From Acidobacteriota bacterium (GTDB lineage: Bacteria > Acidobacteriota > Vicinamibacteria > Vicinamibacterales > UBA8438), in the NCBI GenBank assembly GCA_003533545.1, contig DQEK01000160.1:24216-29624 (forward strand): a stretch of 5,409 nucleotides of DNA. Reading direction: 5' to 3'. Each line of letters opens with the position of its first letter. Position 1 is the stretch's first letter. Shown one piece after another: positions 1-5,409 of this stretch. The notes below the pieces were generated by a model that saw only the letters and a list, made by a program, of their open reading frames with translations, had not been told where the DNA came from and did not search any database. A program made the position numbers and the translations under genes.

Positions 1-329
1 GCAAGACGCCCGCCAGTAATCGGGACCACGATCTGATGTCCGACGATGGTGCGTTTCAAGTGAGCGTCGGCATTGTCCTCACCGGTCTGGTGGTGCTTGT
101 AGGGCAATCCGGCCGGGGCGAGTTTCTCGAGCCAGCTCTCGATGTCTTGAATAAGTCCACTTTCCCAATCGTTGACATACACCCCCGCCGTAATGTGCAT
201 TGCCGACACCAGCACAGTGCCGTCGGACACCCCGCTGGCATTGACGATGCCGGCAACATCATCCGTAATCCTTAGAATTTGCTGCCGGTCCTCAGTGGTG
301 AACCACAGATAATCGGTGTGGACCTTCAC
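1..329 (-). CDS. yjbQ: YjbQ/UPF0047 family protein, C-terminus cut by window edge
   Basis: The 109 visible residues begin [10 protein letters not shown], the usual N-terminus of the UPF0047/YjbQ family, and contain its two signatures: SAMHITAG (residues 42-49) and [15 protein letters not shown] (79-93), followed by [14 protein letters not shown]. Family members are about 135-145 residues, so roughly 25-35 C-terminal residues lie beyond the left edge. YjbQ is a small soluble protein; the E. coli member has been credited with weak thiamine-phosphate synthase activity, but its physiological role is unsettled. I chose GTG at 329 because a GGAG sits 6 nt upstream (336-339) and because homologues start at this point. 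A TTG at 341 is in frame but has a poorer ribosome site. The gene follows tsaD by 36 nt in the same reading frame, so it is probably the last or a late gene of the operon. The family call is firm; the function is not. Confidence 0.9.
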   Translation of the reverse strand, partial: MKVHTDYLWFTTEDRQQILRITDDVAGIVNASGVSDGTVLVSAMHITAGVYVNDWESGLIQDIESWLEKLAPAGLPYKHHQTGEDNADAHLKRTIVGHQIVVPITGGRL

Positions 330-335
330 TCCGCG

Positions 336-339
336 CTCC
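336..339 (-). promoter_or_regulatory. Ribosome binding site of yjbQ
   Basis: GGAG lies 6 nt before the GTG at 329. It favours GTG 329 over the in-frame TTG at 341, whose nearest purine run (GAGG) is about 11 nt away. Confidence 0.5.
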
Positions 340-365
340 AAAAAATAGACTGCCTCGTCGGCCCG

Positions 366-1466
366 CTACAGCGGCAACGTTGCCTGCGCGTTCAGATCCA
401 GCGACGCCACGCCACCGGCACGAAACCGCCGTAACCCCGCCGCCGCGATCATCGCCGCGTTGTCGGTCGACAAATGAAGGGTCGGGAAGAACACAGGCAC
501 TCCACACGCACTGCCTTCGGTCGTGGCCAGAACCCGGAGCCGGCTATTCGCTGACACGCCACCCGCAACCCCAAGACTGCACGCACCGAACCGACGAACC
601 GCCTCAAATGCCCGTTCGAGCAAGGCGTCGATAACAGCACGCTGGAAACTGGCGCAGATGTCGGCCAGTTCACCGTCGGTCGGGGGGGGCTGCCCTCCGA
701 TTCGCCGGTGTTGAAGATGCCGGGCCACCGCTGTCTTCAGACCGCTGAAACTGAAGTCCATCCCCCCTGCAGCCCGCCTCGGCAGTCCAGGCAACGTCAC
801 CATCGTCGGCGCCTTAGTGCGATCGGCATGGGTTATACGCGCCACCGGAAAACGGATAGCCCGTTCGTTCCCCTCACGAGCAAGTCGGTCGATGATAGGC
901 CCGCCCGGATACGCCAAGCCAAGCAATTTAGCGACCTTGTCGAACGCCTCTCCCGCCGCATCGTCTCGGGTCCGACCCACGAGATGATAGGTGCCTGGCC
1001 CCGGTAGATGATAGAGACTAGTGTGGCCACCAGACACCACCAGCACGATACTGGGCAGGGGAAGTTCTGGATGGCAGAGGAAGAGGGACTCAATATGCCC
1101 CGCGAGGTGGTGCACGGGAACGAGCGGCCGCTCGAGCGCCACCGCCAGCGCCTTGGCAAAGGCGACCCCGACGAGCAGGGACCCTACCAATCCTGGGCCT
1201 TGGGTCACGGCAATCGCGTCGGGGCGTGACCAGTCGACCTCTGCATCCGCCAGAGCCCTCTCCACGACCCCGCAGATGTCTCGTAGATGCTGGCGTGACG
1301 CCAGTTCCGGGACAACACCCCCCCATTCTCGATGGATGTCTACTTGGGAGGCGATCACACTCGAACGGATCTCCCAGGACGCCGGCCCCGCACCGCCGTC
1401 TACCGCAACGGCCGCTGCGGTTTCGTCACACGAGGTTTCGATGCCGAGGAGTACGGTCTGATTCAT
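366..1466 (-). CDS. tsaD: tRNA N6-adenosine threonylcarbamoyltransferase TsaD
   Basis: TsaD (Gcp/YgjD/Kae1) transfers the threonylcarbamoyl group from threonylcarbamoyl-AMP to A37 of ANN-decoding tRNAs, working with TsaB and TsaE in bacteria; TsaC makes the intermediate. The 366-residue product shows every family block in order: LGIETSCDETAAAV (7-20), GVVPELASRQH (50-60), the metal-binding HHLAGH with H120 and H124 (HxxxH), VVSGGHTSLYHL (143-154), GEAFDKVAKLLGLAYPGGP (172-190), FSFSGLKTAV (238-247), GVAGGVSANSRLR (299-311) and HLSTDNAAMIA (331-341), where D335 is the third metal ligand. It is slightly longer than the usual 335-345. The frame extends to a GTG at 1484 (six extra residues), but homologues start just before the LGIET block, so I prefer ATG 1466; a GTGGGG at 1479-1484 is a rather distant ribosome site. 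It lies 48 nt after mtnA. No catalytic residue appears to be missing. Confidence 0.97.
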   Translation of the reverse strand: MNQTVLLGIETSCDETAAAVAVDGGAGPASWEIRSSVIASQVDIHREWGGVVPELASRQHLRDICGVVERALADAEVDWSRPDAIAVTQGPGLVGSLLVGVAFAKALAVALERPLVPVHHLAGHIESLFLCHPELPLPSIVLVVSGGHTSLYHLPGPGTYHLVGRTRDDAAGEAFDKVAKLLGLAYPGGPIIDRLAREGNERAIRFPVARITHADRTKAPTMVTLPGLPRRAAGGMDFSFSGLKTAVARHLQHRRIGGQPPPTDGELADICASFQRAVIDALLERAFEAVRRFGACSLGVAGGVSANSRLRVLATTEGSACGVPVFFPTLHLSTDNAAMIAAAGLRRFRAGGVASLDLNAQATLPL

Positions 1467-1514
1467 TGATAGGAACGACCCCACCGGTGAGCCGCTAGCG
1501 TGTCCGGCGCTCGT

Positions 1515-2588
1515 TCAGACACGTCCGCCGTCCGACGTCGGTCCGACGACCGCGCAGACCTCCTTCAGGCTCTCGCTGAACGGAGCCCGACAAATGCCTC
1601 GCTCGGTGATGATGCCGGCAACAAAGGAGGCCGGGGTGACATCGAACGCGGGGTTCCATACGGCCGCGCCGGTAGCGGTGAGCTGCGTCGACCCCAGGTG
1701 CGTTATTTCCTTCTCGTCTCGCTCTTCAATAGGAATGCCGGTGCCATCGGATGTCGATAGGTCAATCGTCGAGACCGGCGCCGCCACATAGAACGGCACC
1801 TCATGTTCCCGAGCGAGCACCGCGACGGTGTAAGTGCCTATCTTGTTGGCCACGTCCCCATTGGCGGCGATCCGATCTGCGCCAACCACAACCAAATCAA
1901 CTCGCCCGGCGCGCATTAGCGAACCAGCCATCCCGTCGGCAATGACCGTGGTGTCGATGCCCTCCCGCACGAGCTCCCAAGCGGTCAATCTAGCCCCCTG
2001 AAAAAATGGACGCGTCTCGTCTGCGTACACGGAGACGCGCTTGCCCGCCTCGACCGCCGCACGCACCACACCGAGCGCCGAACCGTAGCCACCGGTTGCA
2101 AGCGCACCGGCGTTGCAATGAGTCAGCACCCGGGCCTCGGTCGGCACCACAGCGGCACCGTGCAGACCAAGCGCTCGACAGTTCGCTACGTCTTCGTCGT
2201 GAATTCGCGCAGACTCCGCACTAATGGTCGCCTTTAACTCGTTCGTTGACTGTCCGGCGCGCAAGGCCTCCGCGAATACCCGCTTCATCCGCTCAATCGC
2301 CCAGAATAAATTAACCGCAGTCGGTCGCGTCGCCGCCAGTAAATCGCAGGTGCGATAGAACTCGGTCGCTAGCTGCGTCGTCCCCGTCGCGCCACTCCGT
2401 TGCATTTGGAGCGCCAGACCCATGGCGGCCGCCACTCCGATCGCCGGCGCGCCCCGAATGACCATCGTGCGAATCGCCTTGGCGACATCTTTCGCCGTAC
2501 GGCACCGCACATAGACTTCTCGCGACGGCAGCTTCCTCTGGTCGATCATGAGGACCTCGCCGTCTTCCCAATCGATTGTCGGCAACAT
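1515..2588 (-). CDS. mtnA: S-methyl-5-thioribose-1-phosphate isomerase MtnA
   Basis: MtnA isomerises 5-methylthioribose 1-phosphate to 5-methylthioribulose 1-phosphate in methionine salvage from methylthioadenosine; it belongs to the eIF2B-alpha-like isomerase family. The 357-residue product carries TIDWEDGEV..IDQRKLP (4-21), MVIRGAPAIGVAAAMG (42-57), THCNAGALATGGYGSALG (156-173) with the catalytic cysteine C158, ADETRP (189-194), GADRIAANGDVANKIGTY (236-253) with the catalytic aspartate D238, and the C-terminal NPAFDVTP. Length matches the family (about 345-365). The frame reaches a GTG at 2618, but ATG 2588 has a perfect GGAGG 9 nt upstream and matches the family N-terminus. The gene sits between the nucleoside transporter (67 nt upstream) and tsaD (48 nt downstream). 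Related enzymes act on ribose-1,5-bisphosphate or 5-deoxyribose-1-phosphate. No other salvage gene (mtnP, mtnK, mtnB) is in the window, so the exact substrate rests on family resemblance alone. Confidence 0.95.
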   Translation of the reverse strand: MLPTIDWEDGEVLMIDQRKLPSREVYVRCRTAKDVAKAIRTMVIRGAPAIGVAAAMGLALQMQRSGATGTTQLATEFYRTCDLLAATRPTAVNLFWAIERMKRVFAEALRAGQSTNELKATISAESARIHDEDVANCRALGLHGAAVVPTEARVLTHCNAGALATGGYGSALGVVRAAVEAGKRVSVYADETRPFFQGARLTAWELVREGIDTTVIADGMAGSLMRAGRVDLVVVGADRIAANGDVANKIGTYTVAVLAREHEVPFYVAAPVSTIDLSTSDGTGIPIEERDEKEITHLGSTQLTATGAAVWNPAFDVTPASFVAGIITERGICRAPFSESLKEVCAVVGPTSDGGRV

Positions 2589-2597
2589 CGGGCTCGT

Positions 2598-2602
2598 CCT
2601 CC
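2598..2602 (-). promoter_or_regulatory. Ribosome binding site of mtnA, in a hairpin loop
   Basis: GGAGG lies 9 nt before the ATG at 2588 and decides that start over the upstream GTG at 2618. It falls in the 11-nt loop of a short inverted repeat, GCTCG (2608-2612 on the minus strand) and CGAGC (2592-2596). The stem is only 5 bp and may be chance. Confidence 0.65.
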
Positions 2603-2655
2603 ACAGCCGAGCGTTCACATGATACTCCCCGGCCGTTGGTCACCAGAGAAGGGTC

Positions 2656-4005
2656 CTATAACAACATCGATGCAATGGACGCGTTAATTAATGTCGCAAG
2701 AAAGCCGCCGAGCAGAGCTACGGGACCTAAGCGAGCCAGGTCGCCCCGACGTGTCGGAGCAAGTCCACCAATCCCCCCGAGCAGGACACCAATCGATCCG
2801 ACATTCGCAAACCCGGTGAGCGCGAACGTCGTAACCATTCGGGTATGTTCACTCACCGTCTCCAAATACATCTCATTCAACTTGACGAAGGCAACGAACT
2901 CGTTGGTCGCCAGCTTGGTGCCAAGCATGTCCGCCACGGCCGGTAGATCAGTCGCCGACACACCCAGCAGCGCCGCCACTGGCGCAAAGAGCACTCCGAA
3001 AATCGCGGCCAACGACAGGCTCGGGTGGACCAGGCCGAGTGCGTAGTCGAACATTGCGACAAACGCAAGAAATGCGATCAGCATCGTAGCCACATTGATG
3101 GCGAGCCGGGTACCGTCCGCTGCACCGGCCGCGAGGGCGTCAAGAACGTTGACGTGTTCTCGTTCAACGACCAGCCGCACGGTTCCGACAGTGGCAGGTG
3201 TTTCGGTTTCTGGCAGCAGAATCTTCGACAGATACAGGCCGCACGGGGCCGCCATCACGCTCGTCGTGAGCACGCCGACCGGGTCAGCACCGAGGGTGAG
3301 GTAGATCGCCATCACGCTACCCGCGATCGTGGCGAGCCCACCGGTCATCAGTGCCAACAACTCAGACTGTGTCATCCCTGCGATGTAGGGTCGAACGACA
3401 ATCGGAGCCTCCGTCACACCGAGAAATACATTCGCCGCCGCCGACAGACTCTCGGCACCGCTGGTGCCCAACACGCGCGCCATTACCCGTGCCATCACCC
3501 TGACGGCGATCTGCAAGACGCCGAAGTGATACAGCACCGTAAAGACTGCCGACATGAAGATGATGATCGGCAGCGAGGAGAACGCCAGGACCGGCCCACT
3601 TGGAAACAGAGCGGCCATCTGGTCTGGATCGGCGAGCGCACCGAAAACGAACTGGGACCCGGCATTGGTGAACTCAAGGAACTGGGTCACAACCGAGGCC
3701 AGTCCGTCGAAGAACTCGTAGCCAGGACGGACCCCGCCCACCTCAAACTTCAGAATCAACACAGCAAGGCCGACCTGCAGCATCAACCCACGAAACACCT
3801 GGGGAAGGTTCACGGCGCGGATTCGCGACGAACAAGCGCCCGCGACGGCGAGGAACGCGATAACCCCGGCGAACGCTCGGGCGCGCGGGTCCACCTCTCC
3901 GCGCAGCAACCACGCCCCACCAGCGAGCACCGCCGCGCAACCTGCCAACCCCAATCGCCATCGCCACTCCGAGGGCGTGTCCGAGTGGTACTCCGGGTCG
4001 CTCAT
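2656..4005 (-). CDS. Concentrative nucleoside transporter (CNT/NupC family)
   Basis: This 449-residue inner-membrane protein is a CNT-family importer that couples nucleoside uptake to Na+ or H+. Hydrophobic segments lie near 19-34, 44-60, 70-85, 139-165, 216-240, 246-264, 301-326, 330-350, 392-412 and 425-449. The two re-entrant hairpin regions carry the signatures NVFLGVTEAPIVVRPYI (192-208) and KLATNEFVAFVKLNEM (364-379), and the C-terminal block is LTGFANVGSIGVLLGG (396-411) followed by LAPTRRGDLARLG. Residues matching the ribose-binding set of Vibrio cholerae CNT (E332, N368, S371) are present as E369, N401 and S404. The nucleobase-side GQTE motif reads GVTE here, so Q is replaced by V197. 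It is about 30-50 residues longer than typical bacterial CNTs, mainly at the N-terminus. ATG 4005 is the only sensible start; its ribosome site (ACGAG) is weak. It is first in the operon with mtnA, which suggests purine nucleoside or methylthioadenosine salvage (inference). Confidence 0.93.
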   Translation of the reverse strand: MSDPEYHSDTPSEWRWRLGLAGCAAVLAGGAWLLRGEVDPRARAFAGVIAFLAVAGACSSRIRAVNLPQVFRGLMLQVGLAVLILKFEVGGVRPGYEFFDGLASVVTQFLEFTNAGSQFVFGALADPDQMAALFPSGPVLAFSSLPIIIFMSAVFTVLYHFGVLQIAVRVMARVMARVLGTSGAESLSAAANVFLGVTEAPIVVRPYIAGMTQSELLALMTGGLATIAGSVMAIYLTLGADPVGVLTTSVMAAPCGLYLSKILLPETETPATVGTVRLVVEREHVNVLDALAAGAADGTRLAINVATMLIAFLAFVAMFDYALGLVHPSLSLAAIFGVLFAPVAALLGVSATDLPAVADMLGTKLATNEFVAFVKLNEMYLETVSEHTRMVTTFALTGFANVGSIGVLLGGIGGLAPTRRGDLARLGPVALLGGFLATLINASIASMLL

Positions 4006-4270
4006 GACAATCTCGTGATCATACGCGCATCGTCACCAGCGCACGGAGTTCCGTCCACACGCAACAGTCGAACTAGCCCGGGTATGTGATAGAAGAGCAT
4101 GCATCTCCGATGCCCGACACCTCAACACCAGAGCCGACGGGTCCGCGGAAACCAGCGCGGCAGGTCAATTTGCTCGACCGACGCGCCACCGCCTCAGACT
4201 CTCTGTTCGTCGATTCTTCGAGGCGCCACCGACCAGCCAAGACCGCCACCACCGCTACGGATCTCAAGCC
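4006..4270. other. Divergent intergenic region
   Basis: These 265 bases separate the minus-strand transporter operon from the plus-strand membrane-protein gene and must hold promoters for both. Besides the TATGAT on the minus strand I see no convincing sigma-70 pair, operator-sized palindrome, riboswitch-like structure or terminator. The right two thirds are open in one plus frame (see the small ORF at 4086-4274). Confidence 0.6.
4018..4023 (-). promoter_or_regulatory. Possible -10 box upstream of the transporter operon
   Basis: TATGAT (5 of 6 to the sigma-70 -10 consensus) lies 12 nt before the transporter ATG on the minus strand. No good TTGACA lies 16-18 nt upstream (the hexamer at 17 nt spacing is CCGTGC), and transcription from here would leave a leader of only a few bases. 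It may be a weak or near-leaderless promoter, or chance. Confidence 0.22.
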
Positions 4271-4274
4271 ATGA
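4086..4274 (+). CDS. Doubtful small ORF overlapping the next gene by ATGA
   Basis: A 62-codon frame from GTG 4086 (or 54 codons from ATG 4110) ends in TGA at 4272-4274, overlapping the ATG of the membrane-protein gene as ATGA. The product is hydrophilic, rich in Pro, Thr, Ala and Arg, probably disordered, and resembles no family I know. In favour: the ATGA overlap is typical of translational coupling, and the following gene has no ribosome site of its own. Against: there is no good ribosome site (only AGAAGAG about 12 nt before ATG 4110), low-complexity composition, and other frames are open over the same stretch. More likely leader sequence than a gene. Confidence 0.18.
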   Translation: MIEEHASPMPDTSTPEPTGPRKPARQVNLLDRRATASDSLFVDSSRRHRPAKTATTATDLKP

Positions 4275-4726
4275 CCGACACCACACTTACCCTGATCGTC
4301 GCCAGTGGCGCCCTTGCAGTCACGTTGGTCCGACTTTCCGTAACCGCCGCCAGGCTTGACGTAAACAGTCCAGCCCGTTTGGTGGCGGAGCTGCGACTTG
4401 CGCAATTCGCCGCACTCGTCCTGGCGTTGTTTGGGGGGATCTACATTGGCATCCCTCTAGTACAGGAGGCGAGCCCCGGAGCTGGAATAGACGTTGCGCT
4501 CGCTATCGGATTTCTAGCAATCGCGTCGGCAGCGATCACGCAGGAGCCAGCGAGGGCGCTCACCCTAGTGTCCCTCGGGTTCGCTGGGCACGCCGTCGTC
4601 GCACTGGCCCACGGCGCGGACAGACTGCCATCAGACTCCGTTCCTGAGTGGTTTCCAGTCGCCTGCGCAATATACGACGTCACCGTAGCCGCTGTATGCT
4701 ACTTGCCAATCGTGCGCCGACCTTAG
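4271..4726 (+). CDS. Unrecognised multi-pass membrane protein, 151 aa
   Basis: I do not recognise a family. The 151-residue product has about five hydrophobic segments (roughly residues 4-24, 40-60, 72-89, 96-113 and 128-147) joined by short polar loops, so it should be a small integral membrane protein. Loops contain RLDVNSPARLVAELR (28-42), QEPARA (91-96) and DRLPSDSVPEWFP (117-129); the tail IVRRP is positively charged. There are no nucleotide-binding or catalytic motifs and no cleavable signal sequence that I can see. ATG 4271 lacks a ribosome site (the preceding bases are GGATCTCAAGCC), so translation may be coupled to the overlapping upstream frame or be leaderless. It is followed after 25 nt by the DinB-like gene in the same direction and is probably cotranscribed with it. 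That it is coding is fairly likely from the long run of membrane-type sequence and the clean spacing to the next gene; function is unknown. Confidence 0.72.
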   Translation: MTDTTLTLIVASGALAVTLVRLSVTAARLDVNSPARLVAELRLAQFAALVLALFGGIYIGIPLVQEASPGAGIDVALAIGFLAIASAAITQEPARALTLVSLGFAGHAVVALAHGADRLPSDSVPEWFPVACAIYDVTVAAVCYLPIVRRP

Positions 4727-4737
4727 ACTGAAACGGC

Positions 4738-4744
4738 GAGAGGA
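4738..4744 (+). promoter_or_regulatory. Ribosome binding site of the DinB-like gene
   Basis: GAGAGGA, with its AGAGG core ending 8 nt before ATG 4752, is a good Shine-Dalgarno sequence within the 25-nt gap after the membrane-protein gene. It supports ATG 4752 as the start. Confidence 0.6.
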
Positions 4745-4751
4745 ATAGATC

Positions 4752-5255
4752 ATGACGGACACTAGCAACACGACGCTACTGGCTCTTGCGCGATCTCGCC
4801 TGGTGGTGCACCAGACCGGGCAAGCCCGTACCTGCCTGGAAGCGCTGAACGACGGTCAGATCTGGTGGCGGGCCAATGAAGAGTCGAACGCTGTCGGCAA
4901 CCTGGTGCTTCACATCACCGGCTCAACCCGGTGGTTCATTGGCCACGGCATCGGTAACAGTGGATACGTACGCGACCGTAACTCCGAGTTCACTGAACAG
5001 GGGCCGATGCAAAAAGAAGCCTTGTTCGCCTACCTAGACTCCGCGATGTCTGAGGCTGACCGAGTCCTGTCAGACCTTGACCCAAATACACTCGACGAGA
5101 CCACGGACCGCACGGGCAAACTGGTCACTTACCGTGAGCTCATCTTCAACCAGGTGCTGCACGTCACATCCCACACGGGGCAGATCGTCTTTGCCACCAA
5201 GCTTATCCAGGCGGGGCTCATTCACGAAGTGTGGAAGTCCACTCCAATGACGTAA
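4752..5255 (+). CDS. DinB-superfamily protein (DUF1572-like)
   Basis: The 167-residue product fits the DinB/YfiT-like four-helix bundle superfamily in length and layout. Hallmarks are NAVGNLVLHITGSTRWFI (46-63) with H54, then the late pair in LHVTSHTGQIVFATKLI (136-152) with H137 and H141, giving the usual three-histidine metal site (H54, H137, H141). The segment RDRNSEF (74-80) is also typical of the DUF1572 subgroup. Characterised relatives are divalent-metal, thiol-dependent S-transferases that use bacillithiol or mycothiol, or act on other small thiols; the substrate here cannot be read from sequence. It is cytosolic, with no signal peptide or membrane segment. It follows the membrane protein by 25 nt and precedes an alkyltransferase-like gene by 27 nt, which would fit a role in dealing with electrophiles (inference). 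The E. coli DinB polymerase IV is unrelated despite the shared name. Confidence 0.88.
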   Translation: MTDTSNTTLLALARSRLVVHQTGQARTCLEALNDGQIWWRANEESNAVGNLVLHITGSTRWFIGHGIGNSGYVRDRNSEFTEQGPMQKEALFAYLDSAMSEADRVLSDLDPNTLDETTDRTGKLVTYRELIFNQVLHVTSHTGQIVFATKLIQAGLIHEVWKSTPMT

Positions 5256-5282
5256 TCGGATCTTTAGACCAGGCTCGTACTT

Positions 5283-5409
5283 GTGACTGCGCCGGCCAAC
5301 TCCTGCGGTTCCTTTAAGGCGCATGTGCTGCTTGCCGTGCGACAGATACCCCCTGGACGCGTCGCCACCTATGGGGACGTGGCCGCGATGGCCGGAAGTC
5401 CGCGCGCCT
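5283..5409 (+). CDS. MGMT/alkyltransferase-like DNA-binding protein, 3' part beyond window
   Basis: The first 42 codons read FKAHVLLAVRQIPPGRV (residues 11-27) then ATYGDVAAMAGSPRA, the opening of the methylguanine-DNA methyltransferase C-terminal, winged-helix DNA-binding domain, including the recognition-helix start GSPRA. There is no room for the N-terminal ribonuclease-H-like domain of full Ogt/MGMT: a TAG at 5265-5267 closes the frame just upstream. It is therefore probably a short MGMT-family or ATL protein (about 100-110 residues). ATL proteins bind O6-alkylguanine and hand it to nucleotide excision repair, with Trp or another residue replacing the reactive Cys. The deciding PCHR/PWHR motif lies beyond the right edge, so methyltransferase versus ATL is open. 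GTG 5283 is the only start that retains the conserved Phe; its ribosome site (CCAGG, 9 nt away) is modest. It lies 27 nt after the DinB-like gene and is probably in the same operon. Confidence 0.85.
   Translation, partial: MTAPANSCGSFKAHVLLAVRQIPPGRVATYGDVAAMAGSPRA

Noticed and set aside
1021..1461. Plus-strand open frame of 146 codons opposite tsaD
   Set aside because: tsaD on the other strand has every family motif; this frame is low-complexity Ser, Thr, Arg and Pro.
1498..1524. Inverted repeat CGTGTC/GACACG around the mtnA stop, considered as a terminator
   Set aside because: The stem is six pairs with a 13-nt loop and no U tract follows; a terminator here would also separate closely spaced genes of one operon.
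4083..4088. TATGTG on the plus strand as a -10 box for the rightward operon
   Set aside because: No -35-like hexamer lies at a suitable distance (CGCAAC at 17 nt), and the match to consensus is poor.
3025..4089. Long plus-strand open frame (354 codons) opposite the nucleoside transporter
   Set aside because: It is antisense to a well-conserved CNT gene. The product is rich in His, Arg, Asp and Gln, with no family signature, as expected of a mirror frame in GC-rich DNA.
4073..4405. Minus-strand open frame of 110 codons across the intergenic region into the membrane-protein gene
   Set aside because: No family resemblance and no ribosome site, and it conflicts with the membrane-protein gene on the other strand.
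4271..4766. The membrane protein and the DinB-like protein both begin MTDT with similar first bases, considered as a duplicated start region
   Set aside because: The similarity lasts about a dozen bases and MTDT is a common N-terminus; the proteins are otherwise unrelated.

Overview
The window is about 60% GC, densely coding bacterial DNA with two divergent gene blocks. Gene content is chromosomal and mostly housekeeping or salvage. I see no insertion sequence, CRISPR array, tRNA, rRNA or phage gene. The YjbQ variant (SAMHITAG... then [15 protein letters not shown]) and the DUF1572-like DinB protein recall Acidobacteriota or Gemmatimonadota-type environmental bacteria, but this placement is from memory of family style and is weak.

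Minus strand, read from 4005 down to 1: a concentrative nucleoside transporter (CNT family), then mtnA (methylthioribose-1-phosphate isomerase), then tsaD (tRNA t6A synthesis), then a yjbQ/UPF0047 gene that runs off the left edge. Gaps are 67, 48 and 36 nt once the starts are corrected, so this looks like a single operon. Nucleoside uptake followed by MtnA suggests salvage of purine nucleosides or methylthioadenosine. TsaD and YjbQ appear to be housekeeping passengers. I moved the starts of mtnA and tsaD inward to the ATG codons at 2588 and 1466, and start yjbQ at GTG 329.

Positions 4006-4270 form the divergent intergenic region. It holds a possible -10 box for the transporter operon and a doubtful small ORF that overlaps the next gene by ATGA.

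Plus strand, from 4271 to the right edge: a 151-residue unrecognised multi-pass membrane protein, a 167-residue DinB-superfamily protein with a full three-histidine set, and the first 42 codons of an MGMT/alkyltransferase-like DNA-binding protein cut by the window end. Gaps are 25 and 27 nt, so these probably form a second operon. The DinB-like and alkyltransferase-like pair hints at handling of electrophiles or alkylation damage.

Nothing in the window is clearly a new system. The points most worth a second look are the substrate-site change in the transporter, the unknown membrane protein next to the DinB and alkyltransferase-like genes, and the single in-frame TAG between tsaD and yjbQ.
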